Shown piece after piece: positions 52,382 to 61,231 of a stretch of 64,000 nucleotides of DNA. The notes under the pieces were generated by a model that saw only the letters and a program-made list of their open reading frames with translations, ran no database searches and was not told where the DNA came from. This stretch comes from Comamonadaceae bacterium (GTDB taxonomy: Bacteria > Pseudomonadota > Gammaproteobacteria > Burkholderiales > Burkholderiaceae_C): the NCBI GenBank assembly GCA_947455145.1, contig CANGME010000003.1:186001-250000 (forward strand), in the 5' to 3' direction. The position numbers were made by a program, and so were the translations under genes. The first letter of the stretch is position 1. Each line of letters starts with the position of its first letter.

Positions 52382-55255
52382 ATGAGCACTAAAGAAACCA
52401 AATCCACCTGCCCTTACTGCGGCGTGGGCTGCGGCGTCATCATCGAATCCAGCTGCACGCAAATCACGGGGGTGCGGGGCGACCCTGACCACCCCGCCAA
52501 CTTCGGCCGTCTGTGCTCCAAGGGCTCCACGCTACACCTCACGGCCACGCAAGCCGTCACGCGGCAAACGCGGCTGCTGCAACCCATGCGGCGCGAACAC
52601 CGGGGCGAGGCACCCAAGCCCCTGAGCTGGGACTCGGCGCTGGGTTTTGCCAGCGAGACCTTTGTACAAATCATCCGTGAACACGGCCCTGATGCGGTGG
52701 GCTTTTACGTCAGCGGCCAGTTGTTGACCGAGGACTATTACGTCTTCAACAAGCTCGCCAAGGGCCTGATCGGCACCAACAACATCGACACCAACTCGCG
52801 CCTGTGCATGAGCAGCGCAGTGGCGGGCTACAAGCTCACGCTCGGGGCCGACGCGCCGCCCGCCTGCTATGACGACGTGAACCACGCGCAGTGCATCTTC
52901 ATCGTCGGCTCCAACGCGGCCTATGCGCATCCCATTTTGTTTCGGCGCATTGAAGAGGCCAAGCAAAAAAATCCTGCGATGAAAATCATCGTGGCCGACC
53001 CGCGCCGCACCGACACGGCGGGTCTGGCGGACTTGTTTTTGCCGATCCAACCCGGCACCGATGTTGCGCTGTTCAACGGCATGCTGCACCTGATGCTATG
53101 GGAGGGCTGGACGGACACGGCCTTTATCGCCGCCCACACCAACGGCTTCGATGAACTAAAGGCCACGGTGCGCGACTACACGCCCGAGATGGTGGCGCAG
53201 ACCTGTGGCATCAGCAAGGAAGATTTACTCACGGCGGCGAAGTGGTTTGCGGGGATGACAGGCGACACTGCGCTGAATGCGAACGACATTTCACGTCGTG
53301 GCCCCACCCTCAGCCTGTATTGCCAGGGCCTGAACCAGTCCAGCAGCGGCACAGCCAAGAACGCCGCGCTCATCAATGTGCACTTGGCCACCGGGCAAAT
53401 CGGCAAGCCCGGTGCGGGCCCGTTCTCACTCACCGGCCAACCCAACGCCATGGGCGGGCGCGAGGTGGGTGGCATGGCCAACCTGCTCAGCGCGCACCGT
53501 GATCTGGCCAACCCCGTGCACCGTGCGGAAGTGGCCGCGCTGTGGGGCGTGCCCAGCGTGCCCGACAAGTCCGGCAAGACCGCCGTAGAAATGTTCCAAG
53601 CCGCTGCCGATGGCGAAATCAAAGCCCTGTGGATTGCCTGCACCAACCCCGCCCAATCCATGCCGGATCAGGCCACCGTGCGCCGCGCCCTGGAGCGCGC
53701 CGAGTTCGTGGTAGTGCAAGAGGCCTTTGCCACCGCATCCACCTGCGACTTTGCCGACCTGCTCTTGCCCGCCACCACTTGGGGCGAAAAAGAAGGCACC
53801 GTCACCAACAGCGAGCGCCGCATCACCCGCGTGCGAGCCGCCGTGCCCGCCCCCGGCGAGACCCGCCACGACTGGTCCATCGCCGTGGATTTCGCCCGAC
53901 GGCTGGAGAAGCTTCTTCCCGTTCGCCCTGAGCCTCTCACCGTTCGCCCTGAGCCTGTCGAAGGGCTTCGACAAGCTCAGCCCGAACGGAGTCTGTTCCC
54001 CTACCAAACCCCCGAACAAATCTGGCTCGAACACCGCGAATCCACCCGAGGCCGTGACCTCGACATAACCGGTCTGACCTACGACATGCTGGAGCAAGCC
54101 GCCCGCCAGTGGCCCATCACATCAGGCCAATCCGAGGGCAAAAAACGCCTCTACGAAGACGGCATTTACCCCACCCCCAACGGCAAAGCCAAATTCGCCA
54201 ACACCGTCTACAAACCCGTCGCCGAACCCCGCGAATCCCGCTACCCCTTCTCCCTAAGCACAGGCCGACTCAGAGACCAATGGCACGGCATGACACGCAC
54301 CGGCACGCTGGGTCGGCTCTTCGGCCACGTCGCCGAGCCATCCATACAAATGCACCAGCAAGACATGGCGCGCCGTCTGCTGCAAGAGGGCGACTTGGTG
54401 CACGTCACCAGCAAGCGCGGCTCCATCCTCGTGCCCGTGCAGGCCAGCGCCGAGCTGGGCCTGAGCCAGGTCTTCATGGCCATGCACTGGGGCGAAGAAT
54501 TTTTAAGCGGTGTGAGCAGCACCGGCCAACGCTTGGCGGGAGTCAATGCGCTGACTACTTCAGCCTATTGCCCCAGCTCCAAACAGCCCGAACTCAAGCA
54601 CGCCGCCGTCAAGGTGCTGAAGGCTGAATTGCCGTGGACGCTGTTGGCCATGGCCTGGCTGCCTGAGGACCAGATGCTGGCCGCGCGCGAAGCGCTCAAA
54701 CCCCTGATGGCGCAGTTCCCCTACGCCAGTTGCGTGCCCTTTGGCCGCGAGCGCAGTGGCCTTTTGTTTCGCGCAGCTGCACATGACACGCCCGACGATG
54801 CGCTGCTGGAACAAATTGAAAAACTGCTGAATCTGGACGGCGCCACCGTGCTGCGCTACGCAGACAAGAAAAAGGGCCAGCGTCGCAGCGTGCACCTGGT
54901 GCGAAAAGACGAACAAGCGATGCTCGAAGGCTTCATGCTCGCAGGTGACACCAGCGCGCAAAGCTGGATCAAAACCCTGCTGCAAGACGAGCTGCCCGCC
55001 CAGGCCTATGGCCGCCTGCTGCTCTCCCCAGGTGCCAAAGCGCCAGTGGCGGTGCAGTCGCGCGGCAAGCAAATCTGCACCTGCTTTAACGTCACGGATG
55101 AGGCCATCGCGGTCTGCCTTGCCAACACCACGGGGAGCGACGATGCAAGGTTGGCCCGCCTTCAAGACACGCTGAAGTGCGGCACCAACTGCGGCTCGTG
55201 TTTGCCAGAGCTCAAGCGTTTGGTGCGTCAGCCAACAAATCAAATTCCAGCCTAG
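52382..55255 (+). CDS. nasA: Assimilatory nitrate reductase catalytic subunit NasA, carrying an in-frame palindromic element
   Basis: A 957-residue molybdopterin guanine dinucleotide enzyme. The [4Fe-4S] ligands are C10, C13, C17 and C45; the molybdenum ligand is likely C142 in SRLCMSSA. A C-terminal BFD-like [2Fe-2S] domain (ICTCFNVTDEAIA..CGTNCGSCLPELKRL, about 897-945) takes electrons, as in Klebsiella-type NasA. It reduces nitrate to nitrite in the cytoplasm for NirBD. Residues 513-536 derive from a palindromic repeat and half-unit read in frame, in a loop before the dinucleotide-binding C-terminal domain. The repeat leaves the frame open, so the enzyme is probably functional. Confidence 0.96.
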   Translation: MSTKETKSTCPYCGVGCGVIIESSCTQITGVRGDPDHPANFGRLCSKGSTLHLTATQAVTRQTRLLQPMRREHRGEAPKPLSWDSALGFASETFVQIIREHGPDAVGFYVSGQLLTEDYYVFNKLAKGLIGTNNIDTNSRLCMSSAVAGYKLTLGADAPPACYDDVNHAQCIFIVGSNAAYAHPILFRRIEEAKQKNPAMKIIVADPRRTDTAGLADLFLPIQPGTDVALFNGMLHLMLWEGWTDTAFIAAHTNGFDELKATVRDYTPEMVAQTCGISKEDLLTAAKWFAGMTGDTALNANDISRRGPTLSLYCQGLNQSSSGTAKNAALINVHLATGQIGKPGAGPFSLTGQPNAMGGREVGGMANLLSAHRDLANPVHRAEVAALWGVPSVPDKSGKTAVEMFQAAADGEIKALWIACTNPAQSMPDQATVRRALERAEFVVVQEAFATASTCDFADLLLPATTWGEKEGTVTNSERRITRVRAAVPAPGETRHDWSIAVDFARRLEKLLPVRPEPLTVRPEPVEGLRQAQPERSLFPYQTPEQIWLEHRESTRGRDLDITGLTYDMLEQAARQWPITSGQSEGKKRLYEDGIYPTPNGKAKFANTVYKPVAEPRESRYPFSLSTGRLRDQWHGMTRTGTLGRLFGHVAEPSIQMHQQDMARRLLQEGDLVHVTSKRGSILVPVQASAELGLSQVFMAMHWGEEFLSGVSSTGQRLAGVNALTTSAYCPSSKQPELKHAAVKVLKAELPWTLLAMAWLPEDQMLAAREALKPLMAQFPYASCVPFGRERSGLLFRAAAHDTPDDALLEQIEKLLNLDGATVLRYADKKKGQRRSVHLVRKDEQAMLEGFMLAGDTSAQSWIKTLLQDELPAQAYGRLLLSPGAKAPVAVQSRGKQICTCFNVTDEAIAVCLANTTGSDDARLARLQDTLKCGTNCGSCLPELKRLVRQPTNQIPA
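53918..53989. repeat. Palindromic repeat element inside nasA (in frame)
   Basis: A left half-unit (53918-53939) followed by a 50-bp full palindrome (53940-53989), 72 bases or 24 codons in all. The reading is VRPEPLT then VRPEPVEGLRQAQPER. No stop and no frame change arise. Confidence 0.9.
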
Positions 55256-55350
55256 GTCATTGCATGTCAGTGTGCGTGCGTGAAATGCCACATGCGGGTA
55301 CAGTTGCACGGTTTTGTTTTCGACACCCTTTTTCTCATTGAAAGCTCACC

Positions 55351-55542
55351 ATGCGTACCCTGCTCTTGTCTTGCCTGCTCTCATTCCTTTGCAGTGCCTG
55401 CTCTGTTGTTGCGGTGGCCGACGCGGCTGTATCCGTCGTAGCCACAACCGTTAAGGTGGCAGCCACCGTGGTTGAGACCACCGTCGATGTCGCCGCCAGC
55501 GGGATCAAGGCCGTCGCAGGCAGTGCAGATCCAAAAAAATAA
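55351..55542 (+). CDS. Small putative lipoprotein
   Basis: A 63-residue protein with a signal peptide and lipobox, MRTLLLSCLLSFLCSAC, with Cys17 as lipid site. The rest is a Val/Ala-rich helix with heptad-like repeats (VVATTVKVAATVVETTVDVAASGIKAVAG). Such short Val/Ala lipoproteins recur in proteobacteria without known function. It lies 95 bases after nasA and 18 before the RraA gene. Confidence 0.75.
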   Translation: MRTLLLSCLLSFLCSACSVVAVADAAVSVVATTVKVAATVVETTVDVAASGIKAVAGSADPKK

Positions 55543-55560
55543 ACCCGTTAAGGAAACCCC

Positions 55561-56235
55561 ATGCTCGGTCTTCAAATCCGCCCCCGCCAACGCGCTGTCA
55601 GCCTGGCGCAGGCACAACAATTTTTGCCGCTCCCCGTGGCCAACGTGAGCGACTGCATGTCGCGCATGTTCCACGGCGGGCCCAACCTGCGCCCCATGCA
55701 CGACGGCACGCCCATGGCCGGGCCGGCCCTGACGGTGCGCGTGCGCCCCGGTGACAACCTGATGATTCACAAGGCGCTTGAACTTGCCGTGCCGGGGGAC
55801 GTCATCGTGGTGGACGGTGGCGGCGACCTGACCAATTCACTGTTCGGCGAAATCATGACCGCGATGGCCAAGGCACGCGGCTTGGCGGGCATCGTCATCT
55901 ACGGGGCGATACGCGACGCACGCGTCTTGCGCGCTGACAGCTTCCCCGTGTTTGCCGCAGGCGTGACGCACCGAGGGCCGTACAAAGACGGCCCCGGTGA
56001 GATCAACACCCCGATTGCCATCGACGGCATGGTGATAGCCCCCGGTGACCTGGTGATTGGCGATGAAGACGGCGTCTTGTGCGTGCCCTTTGACCAGGTG
56101 CACACCGTTTACGCCGCCACGCTGACCAAGGGCGTAGCCGAGGAAAAAATGATGGCCGACATTCAAGCGGGCACCTACACCGCGCCGTGGGTAGATGAGA
56201 CGCTGGCGCGCATCAAGTGCGTCGTAGTTGCCTGA
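55561..56235 (+). CDS. RraA-family protein (HMG/CHA aldolase or ribonuclease-regulator fold)
   Basis: A 224-residue RraA-like fold protein. Conserved segments are VANVSDCMSRM, PGDVIVVDGGGDLTNSLFGEIMTAMAKARGLAGIVIYGAIRDARVLR, with the catalytic Arg and Asp of 4-hydroxy-4-methyl-2-oxoglutarate aldolases (GAIRDAR), and GDLVIGDEDGVLCVPF. Longer than RraA regulators (about 160), so an aldolase/decarboxylase of keto acids is more likely than an RNase E inhibitor. It is followed at 18 bases by a Bug gene, suggesting a small catabolic pair inserted in the nitrate block. Confidence 0.88.
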   Translation: MLGLQIRPRQRAVSLAQAQQFLPLPVANVSDCMSRMFHGGPNLRPMHDGTPMAGPALTVRVRPGDNLMIHKALELAVPGDVIVVDGGGDLTNSLFGEIMTAMAKARGLAGIVIYGAIRDARVLRADSFPVFAAGVTHRGPYKDGPGEINTPIAIDGMVIAPGDLVIGDEDGVLCVPFDQVHTVYAATLTKGVAEEKMMADIQAGTYTAPWVDETLARIKCVVVA

Positions 56236-56252
56236 ACAAAGAAAGTCACAGC

Positions 56253-57221
56253 ATGATGCCAAAACGCTCGCCCCTCAAAACCCTGCTAATCGCGCTAAGC
56301 CTGTGCGTCCCATTGGCCGCATTCGCCCAGACCTACCCCGACAAACCCATCAAGTTGATCGTTCCCTGGGCCCCTGGTGGCGCGACTGACCAGATTGGTC
56401 GCACGCTGGCGCAAGCCCTCTCGCAAAACATGGGCGTGCCGGTGGTGGTGGAGAACAAAGGCGGTGCAGGCGGCAACATAGGCACCCAGGCCTTTGTGAA
56501 AGAAAAACCAGACGGCTACACGCTGCTGTTGACCACCAGCTCCACCCAAGCCGCAGGGCCGCACCTCTACGCCAAGCAGGGGTTCGATGCAGTCAAAGAC
56601 TTCACACCCGTGCTCTTGCTGTGCGCCATACCCAACGTGATGGTGGTACCCACCAAGTCCCCTTGGCACACGTTGAAAGACATCGTCGATGCAAGCCGCA
56701 GCAAACCCGGCCAGTTCACCTATGGGTCAGCGGGCATCGGTGGGTCGCAACACCTGGCCGGTGCGCAGTTCAAGACGGCGGCGGGCATTGACATCCGCCA
56801 CGTACCCTACAAAGGCAGCGGCCCGGCGGCGCAAGACCTGATGGCCGGGCACATCGACATGATGATCGACACCGGCTCGCTGGGCAGCATCCGCGGCGGC
56901 TTGCTGCGCCCCATTGCCGTGGCAACTGACAAGCGGCTGGCCGTCTTGCCCAACGTGCCCACCTTCAAGGAAGCTGGCGTGCCCATGGTCGCCTCCGCCT
57001 GGTACGGCCTGATGCTGCCCGCCAACGCGCCTGCCGAGGTGGTGAACCGGCTCAACAAAGAGTTCAACCAGATGCTGCAAACCCCCGACATCCGCAACAA
57101 GCTGCACGAGATGGGGGCCGAAATTGCGGGCGGCAGCGCGCCTGATTTTGCGAAGTTTGTGGTGACTGAAATCAAGCGCTATGAGGGCATCGTTCGGGAC
57201 TCTGGCGCGCCGAAGGAATAG
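56253..57221 (+). CDS. Bug/TctC-family binding protein
   Basis: A 322-residue receptor with signal peptide (TLLIALSLCVPLAAFAQ) and TYPDKPIKLIVPWAPGGATDQIGRTLAQAL. Also FTYGSAGIGGSQHLAGAQFKTAAGIDIRHVPYKGSGPAAQDLMAGHIDMMID. Two ATGs in a row (56253, 56256) are possible starts; an earlier one overlaps the RraA gene. Co-oriented with the RraA-family gene. Ligand unknown. Confidence 0.92.
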   Translation: MMPKRSPLKTLLIALSLCVPLAAFAQTYPDKPIKLIVPWAPGGATDQIGRTLAQALSQNMGVPVVVENKGGAGGNIGTQAFVKEKPDGYTLLLTTSSTQAAGPHLYAKQGFDAVKDFTPVLLLCAIPNVMVVPTKSPWHTLKDIVDASRSKPGQFTYGSAGIGGSQHLAGAQFKTAAGIDIRHVPYKGSGPAAQDLMAGHIDMMIDTGSLGSIRGGLLRPIAVATDKRLAVLPNVPTFKEAGVPMVASAWYGLMLPANAPAEVVNRLNKEFNQMLQTPDIRNKLHEMGAEIAGGSAPDFAKFVVTEIKRYEGIVRDSGAPKE

Positions 57222-57300
57222 CGGCCTCGCGCCAATGCTCACGACCACGGCCCCATTAGCTCATTACCCAAAGTCATCTCGAATCTCCGACAATCACCCC

Positions 57301-58236
57301 ATGGGCATCGGTCAATACATCAAAATCATCGGGCGCGGCAAGCAAGGCGCGCGCTCTATCAGCCGTGAGCAGGCGGAGGATTTGTTCGGCCAAGTGCTGG
57401 ACGGCGCGGTGACGGATTTGGAGATTGGCGCGTTCTGCCTGGCCATGCGCATCAAGGGCGAAACCCGCGAGGAGATGGCCGGTTTTCTGGATGCGACGGC
57501 GCTGCGCATGCAGCACTTCCCGGCCCATCCGCAACAGCCCGTGATCGTGATCCCCAGCTACAACGGGGCGCGCAAGCTGCCGCTGCTCACGCCCTTGCTG
57601 GCGCTGCTGTTGGCGCGTGAAGGTTTGCCTGTATTGGTGCACGGCACAGCTACCGAAGCTCGCGCGGTTAATTCATCAGATGTGCTTTCAGCGCTTGATA
57701 TACATGCACAAGAAGCTACTAAAAAAATAGCAAATGGCGAACTGGTTTTTGCCCCTACTGCCCTGCTCTGCCCGGGCCTCCAGCGCCTGCTGGAGGTGCG
57801 CCGCGTGGTGGGCTTGCGCAACCCGGCGCACAGCTTGGTCAAGCTGATGAACCCGGTGGCGGGTCGCAGTTTGATCGTCAGCAGCTACACGCACCCCGAG
57901 TACGCCGTCTCGATGGCCGAAACTTTTGAGTTGATGAAGTCCGACGCGTTGCTGCTGCGCGGCACCGAGGGGGAGTCGGTCGCCGATGCGCGCCGCCACC
58001 CGCGCATGGAGGCCTTTGTGGCGGGCCAGCGGGTGTTGCTGCAAGACACCCAGCCGGGCACGCTGGTCAGCCTGCCGGAACTTCCCCCAGCCATCGACGC
58101 GGCCAGCACGGCCCACTACACCCGTGAGGTGCTGGCGGGCCGCAGCCCAGTACCGGCCCCGATTGCGCAGCAGGTGGCACACATCTTGCGTTTGATCCCT
58201 CAGATCATGAATGCAAGTTTGGAGCCCGTTGTATGA
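57301..58236 (+). CDS. ybiB: YbiB/TrpD2-family nucleic-acid-binding protein (glycosyltransferase family 3 fold)
   Basis: A 311-residue protein resembling anthranilate phosphoribosyltransferase. It starts GIGQYIKIIGRGKQGARSISREQAEDLFGQVLDGAVTDLEIGAFCLAMRIKGET; YbiB relatives bind DNA or RNA rather than make tryptophan. ATG at 57301 is chosen, since an upstream in-frame stretch of 40 codons is not family-like. An AT-rich stretch at about 57683-57740 encodes ALDIHAQEATKKIANGE and looks foreign to the GC-rich gene. It overlaps the SUMT gene by ATGA, an arrangement found in betaproteobacterial nitrate clusters. Confidence 0.88.
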   Translation: MGIGQYIKIIGRGKQGARSISREQAEDLFGQVLDGAVTDLEIGAFCLAMRIKGETREEMAGFLDATALRMQHFPAHPQQPVIVIPSYNGARKLPLLTPLLALLLAREGLPVLVHGTATEARAVNSSDVLSALDIHAQEATKKIANGELVFAPTALLCPGLQRLLEVRRVVGLRNPAHSLVKLMNPVAGRSLIVSSYTHPEYAVSMAETFELMKSDALLLRGTEGESVADARRHPRMEAFVAGQRVLLQDTQPGTLVSLPELPPAIDAASTAHYTREVLAGRSPVPAPIAQQVAHILRLIPQIMNASLEPVV

Positions 58237-59072
58237 AGACCCCGCAAATTTTAGGAACGTGCACCCTAGTTGGCGCAGGCCCCGGTGACCCTGAGCTCAT
58301 CACGCTCAAGGCGTTGAAGGCCATTCAGGCCGCTACAGTGCTGCTGGTGGACGACTTGGTGAGCGACGCCATCGTGGCCTACGCCTCGACCACGGCGCGC
58401 ATCGTGCACGTGGGCAAGCGCGGTGGCTGCAAGTCCACGCCGCAAGCCTTCATTGAAAAATTAATGATCACCGCTGTGCGCGAGGGTGAGCAGGTGGTGC
58501 GCCTCAAAGGGGGCGACCCGTTTATCTTTGGCCGAGGCGGTGAAGAGGTGGAGCACCTACAGGCTGCGGGCATTGAGGTTGCGGTCATCAACGGCATTAC
58601 CGCTGGGCTGGCTGCCGTCACCTCGCTGGGCGTGCCGCTCACGCACCGCGACCATGCGCAGGGCGTGCTGTTTCTCACCGGTCATGCCAAGCCGGGGGGT
58701 GATGCGCCCAACTGGTCGGCCATCGCCGCCACCGCCCGCCAAGCCAAGCTGACGCTGGTGATTTACATGGGTGTGCGCGGTGCGCAGCAGATTCAGGACG
58801 GCCTTCTGACGGGTTTGTCAGCTGACACCCCCGTGGCACTGATTCAAAACGCCTCGTTGCCCACGCAGCGCCATACCGTCACCACCCTGGCTGAGATGCG
58901 CACTGCCTTGGTGCAAGACAAATTCGCCAGCCCCTGCGTGATCGTGGTGGGGGATGTGCTGAGCGGCTTGGCCCGCCTGGCGCAGCCACTGGATCAGGCC
59001 CAGGATCATCAAAACCAAGACCACCAAGACCAAGCCCTACACTCCGGGGCATGGAAAAAAATGATGTCGTAA
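58233..59072 (+). CDS. cobA: Uroporphyrinogen-III C-methyltransferase (SUMT)
   Basis: A 279-residue SAM-dependent methyltransferase making precorrin-2 for siroheme (or cobalamin). Marks are LVGAGPGDPELITLKALKAIQ, VVRLKGGDPFIFGRGGEEVEHL, INGITAGLAAVTSLGVPLTHRDHAQGVLFLTGH and IYMGVRGAQQI. The last 25 residues are a low-complexity Asp/Gln/His tail (DQAQDHQNQDHQDQ) outside the fold. Single-domain, without the CysG dehydrogenase/chelatase part. In this cluster it supplies siroheme for NirB. Overlaps the next flavoprotein gene by 22 bases. Confidence 0.95.
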   Translation: MKTPQILGTCTLVGAGPGDPELITLKALKAIQAATVLLVDDLVSDAIVAYASTTARIVHVGKRGGCKSTPQAFIEKLMITAVREGEQVVRLKGGDPFIFGRGGEEVEHLQAAGIEVAVINGITAGLAAVTSLGVPLTHRDHAQGVLFLTGHAKPGGDAPNWSAIAATARQAKLTLVIYMGVRGAQQIQDGLLTGLSADTPVALIQNASLPTQRHTVTTLAEMRTALVQDKFASPCVIVVGDVLSGLARLAQPLDQAQDHQNQDHQDQALHSGAWKKMMS

Positions 59073-60289
59073 ATGTGGATGTGGTGGTGATTGGGGCCGG
59101 TGCTGCTGGCCTCTTTTGCGCCGGTGTGGCAGGCCAGCGCGGCTTGAAGGTTTTGCTGCTGGACCACAGCCCCAAGGTGGCTGAAAAAATCCGAATCTCG
59201 GGCGGTGGCCGGGCCAACTTCACCAACCGAGACCTCGACCCGCGCGCCCCGCAAAAGCACTTCATCAGCGACAACCCCAACTTCTGCCGCTCGGCCCTGT
59301 CGCGCTACACGCCGCAGGATTTCATGGCCCTGCTGCAAAGCCACGGCATCGCCTTCCACGAAAAGCACAAGGGCCAGTTGTTTTGTGACCGCTCTGCAGA
59401 CGACCTGATCCAAATGCTGCTGCGCGAGTGCGACAAAGGAAACGTCACACGCTGGCAACCCTGTGGCGTTAAAAAAATAAGGTTTTGTGCTGCCAGGCCA
59501 GATGAGACTTCCGCAGTGAACTACGAAATTGATAGCGATAGAGGCCTCATCAAAACCCGCGCCGTGGTGGTGGCCACGGGCGGCTTGTCCATCCCCAAAA
59601 TCGGCGCGACAGATTTTGGCTACCGCATCGCCCAGCAATTTGACCTGCGCATGGTGGCCCCACGCCCGGCTCTAGTGCCCTTGACCTTTGACGGCGCGGC
59701 CTGGGCACCCTACGCGGGGTTAGCGGGCTTGGCGCTGCCCGTGTTGATCGAGACCGGCAGCAAAAAAGAACGCATGAGCTTCGCGGAAGACCTGCTGTTC
59801 ACACACCGGGGCCTGTCCGGCCCGGCGGTGCTGCAAATATCGAGCTACTGGAAGCCGGGCACGCCAATTCGCATCAACCTCGCACCGCAAGTGGACTTGG
59901 CCACCACCCTGGCGCAAGCCAAGCTCAGCTCGCGCAAGCTCATCGTCAATGAACTGGCTGGTCTCGTGCCTGCCCGCCTGGCCGAGGCCTGGGTGAGCCA
60001 AGACCCCGCGTGGCAGCGCCCGATTGCCGAGGCCTCAGACAAGGCCCTGGCCACTCTGGCCGCGCGCCTCTCAGCCTGGGAGCTGGTGCCCACCGGCACC
60101 GAGGGTTATGCAAAAGCCGAAGTCACCGCCGGTGGTGTGGACACGCGCGATGTGTCCAGCCAAACGATGGAATCCAAGCAGCCAGGGCTGTATTTCATCG
60201 GCGAAGCGGTGGATGTGACCGGATGGCTGGGGGGTTACAACTTTCAGTGGGCTTGGGCGAGTGGATTTGCGTGCGCGCAGGCCTTGTAA
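59051..60289 (+). CDS. HI0933/YhiN-family NAD(P)/FAD-dependent oxidoreductase
   Basis: A 412-residue flavoprotein. The FAD site is VVVIGAGAAGLFCAGVAGQRG near residue 10, then KIRISGGGRANFTNRD, the YhiN landmark, VVATGGLSIPKIGATDFGYRIA near 178 and GLYFIGEAVDVTGWLGGYNFQWAWASG at the end. The stretch KKIRFCAARPDETSAVNYEIDSDRG (about 140-164) is unusual and AT-rich. Function of the family is not established. The start lies inside the SUMT gene; no better in-frame ATG is available. Confidence 0.9.
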   Translation: MEKNDVVNVDVVVIGAGAAGLFCAGVAGQRGLKVLLLDHSPKVAEKIRISGGGRANFTNRDLDPRAPQKHFISDNPNFCRSALSRYTPQDFMALLQSHGIAFHEKHKGQLFCDRSADDLIQMLLRECDKGNVTRWQPCGVKKIRFCAARPDETSAVNYEIDSDRGLIKTRAVVVATGGLSIPKIGATDFGYRIAQQFDLRMVAPRPALVPLTFDGAAWAPYAGLAGLALPVLIETGSKKERMSFAEDLLFTHRGLSGPAVLQISSYWKPGTPIRINLAPQVDLATTLAQAKLSSRKLIVNELAGLVPARLAEAWVSQDPAWQRPIAEASDKALATLAARLSAWELVPTGTEGYAKAEVTAGGVDTRDVSSQTMESKQPGLYFIGEAVDVTGWLGGYNFQWAWASGFACAQAL

Positions 60290-60294
60290 AAGGC

Positions 60295-60300
60295 TATAAT
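60295..60300 (+). promoter_or_regulatory. Probable -10 box (TATAAT) of the rpsU promoter
   Basis: A perfect TATAAT stands at 60295-60300, right after the upstream stop. No good -35 is visible at 17 bases. It would give an rpsU leader of about 120 bases, in which I see no clear regulatory fold. Confidence 0.55.
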
Positions 60301-60429
60301 CGCAGTCTTTATTGGCATTGCCCCGCCGGCCAAATACTAGTTACAGGTGGGTGCTTTCGCGTTGATGGTGTGCAGGCCTGATCTTCCCGCAAACCCTCTG
60401 AGCGCACATTTTCGGAAAACCAACATTAA

Positions 60430-60642
60430 ATGACGACCGTCCGTATTAAAGAAAACGAGCCCTTTGACGTAGCCCTTCGCCGCTTCAAGCGCACCATTGA
60501 AAAACTCGGCCTGCTGACCGACTTGCGCGCGCGTGAGTTCTATGAGAAGCCCACCGCCGAGCGCAAGCGCAAGAAGGCAGCCGCCGTCAAGCGCAACTAC
60601 AAGCGCATTCGTGCGATGCAGTTGCCCAAGAAGATGTTCTAA
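60430..60642 (+). CDS. rpsU: 30S ribosomal protein S21
   Basis: A 70-residue S21 of normal length. It reads [22 protein letters not shown] and [33 protein letters not shown], fully conserved in proteobacteria. It helps translation initiation on the small subunit. It is followed by a terminator and a yqeY-type gene, the usual betaproteobacterial order. Confidence 0.98.
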   Translation: MTTVRIKENEPFDVALRRFKRTIEKLGLLTDLRAREFYEKPTAERKRKKAAAVKRNYKRIRAMQLPKKMF

Positions 60643-60675
60643 ACCTCCACGGTTTAGAGCCTTCAAGGCACAAAA

Positions 60676-60712
60676 AAGCTCGCCGGGGACGCTCAGGCGG
60701 GCTTTTTTTATT
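60676..60712 (+). terminator. Rho-independent terminator after rpsU
   Basis: AGCTCGCC pairs with GGCGGGCT (one G-T pair) around a ten-base loop, followed by TTTTTTTATTT. Confidence 0.85.
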
Positions 60713-60759
60713 TGGATTTCTGAACACGCGTCGCTCCCTCTCCAACCCAAGGTAACACC

Positions 60760-61206
60760 ATGACACTTAAAGACCAAGTCACCGAAGACATGAAGAACGC
60801 CATGCGCGCCAAAGACAGCGAACGCCTGGGCACCATCCGCCTGCTGCTGGCCGCTTGCAAGCAAAAGGAAGTGGACGAGCGCGTGGTGCTGGACGACGCG
60901 ATGGTGGTCGCCATCGTGGACAAGCTCATCAAGCAGCGTAAAGACAGCATCGAGGCTTTCACCAAGGCCGACCGCAAAGACATGGCCGACAAGGAGGCCT
61001 CAGAGATCGTGGTGTTGCAAGCCTACCTGCCTGCGCGTTTGAGCGCGGACGAGGTGCTGGCCGAGGTCAAAGCCATCGTCGCCTCGCTTGGTGCAAGCGG
61101 CCCTGGCGACATGGGCAAGGTCATGGGCGCGGCCAAAGCCAAGCTGGCGGGCAAGGCCGAAATGGGGCAAGTGTCGGCAGCGGTCAAAGCGGCGTTGGCA
61201 CCTTAA
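60760..61206 (+). CDS. GatB/YqeY domain-containing protein
   Basis: A 148-residue YqeY protein. It starts LKDQVTEDMKNAMRAKDSERLGTIRLLLAACKQKEVDER, then IKQRKDSIEAFTKADRKDMADKEASEIVVLQAYLP and ends GDMGKVMGAAKAKLAGKAEMGQVSAAVKAAL. It resembles the tRNA-binding tail domain of GatB amidotransferase. Its stand-alone role is not known. Placed after rpsU and convergent with comEC. Confidence 0.93.
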   Translation: MTLKDQVTEDMKNAMRAKDSERLGTIRLLLAACKQKEVDERVVLDDAMVVAIVDKLIKQRKDSIEAFTKADRKDMADKEASEIVVLQAYLPARLSADEVLAEVKAIVASLGASGPGDMGKVMGAAKAKLAGKAEMGQVSAAVKAALAP

Positions 61207-61231
61207 GCTGAGTCAGCTCAAACATATCAAC

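Noticed and set aside
53900-54010. nasA as a pseudogene broken by a repeat
   Set aside because: The insert is exactly 72 bases, has no stop, and both flanking domains stay in one frame.
60290-60429. A tRNA or riboswitch in the rpsU leader
   Set aside because: No cloverleaf or known aptamer core could be drawn; only a -10 box is supported.
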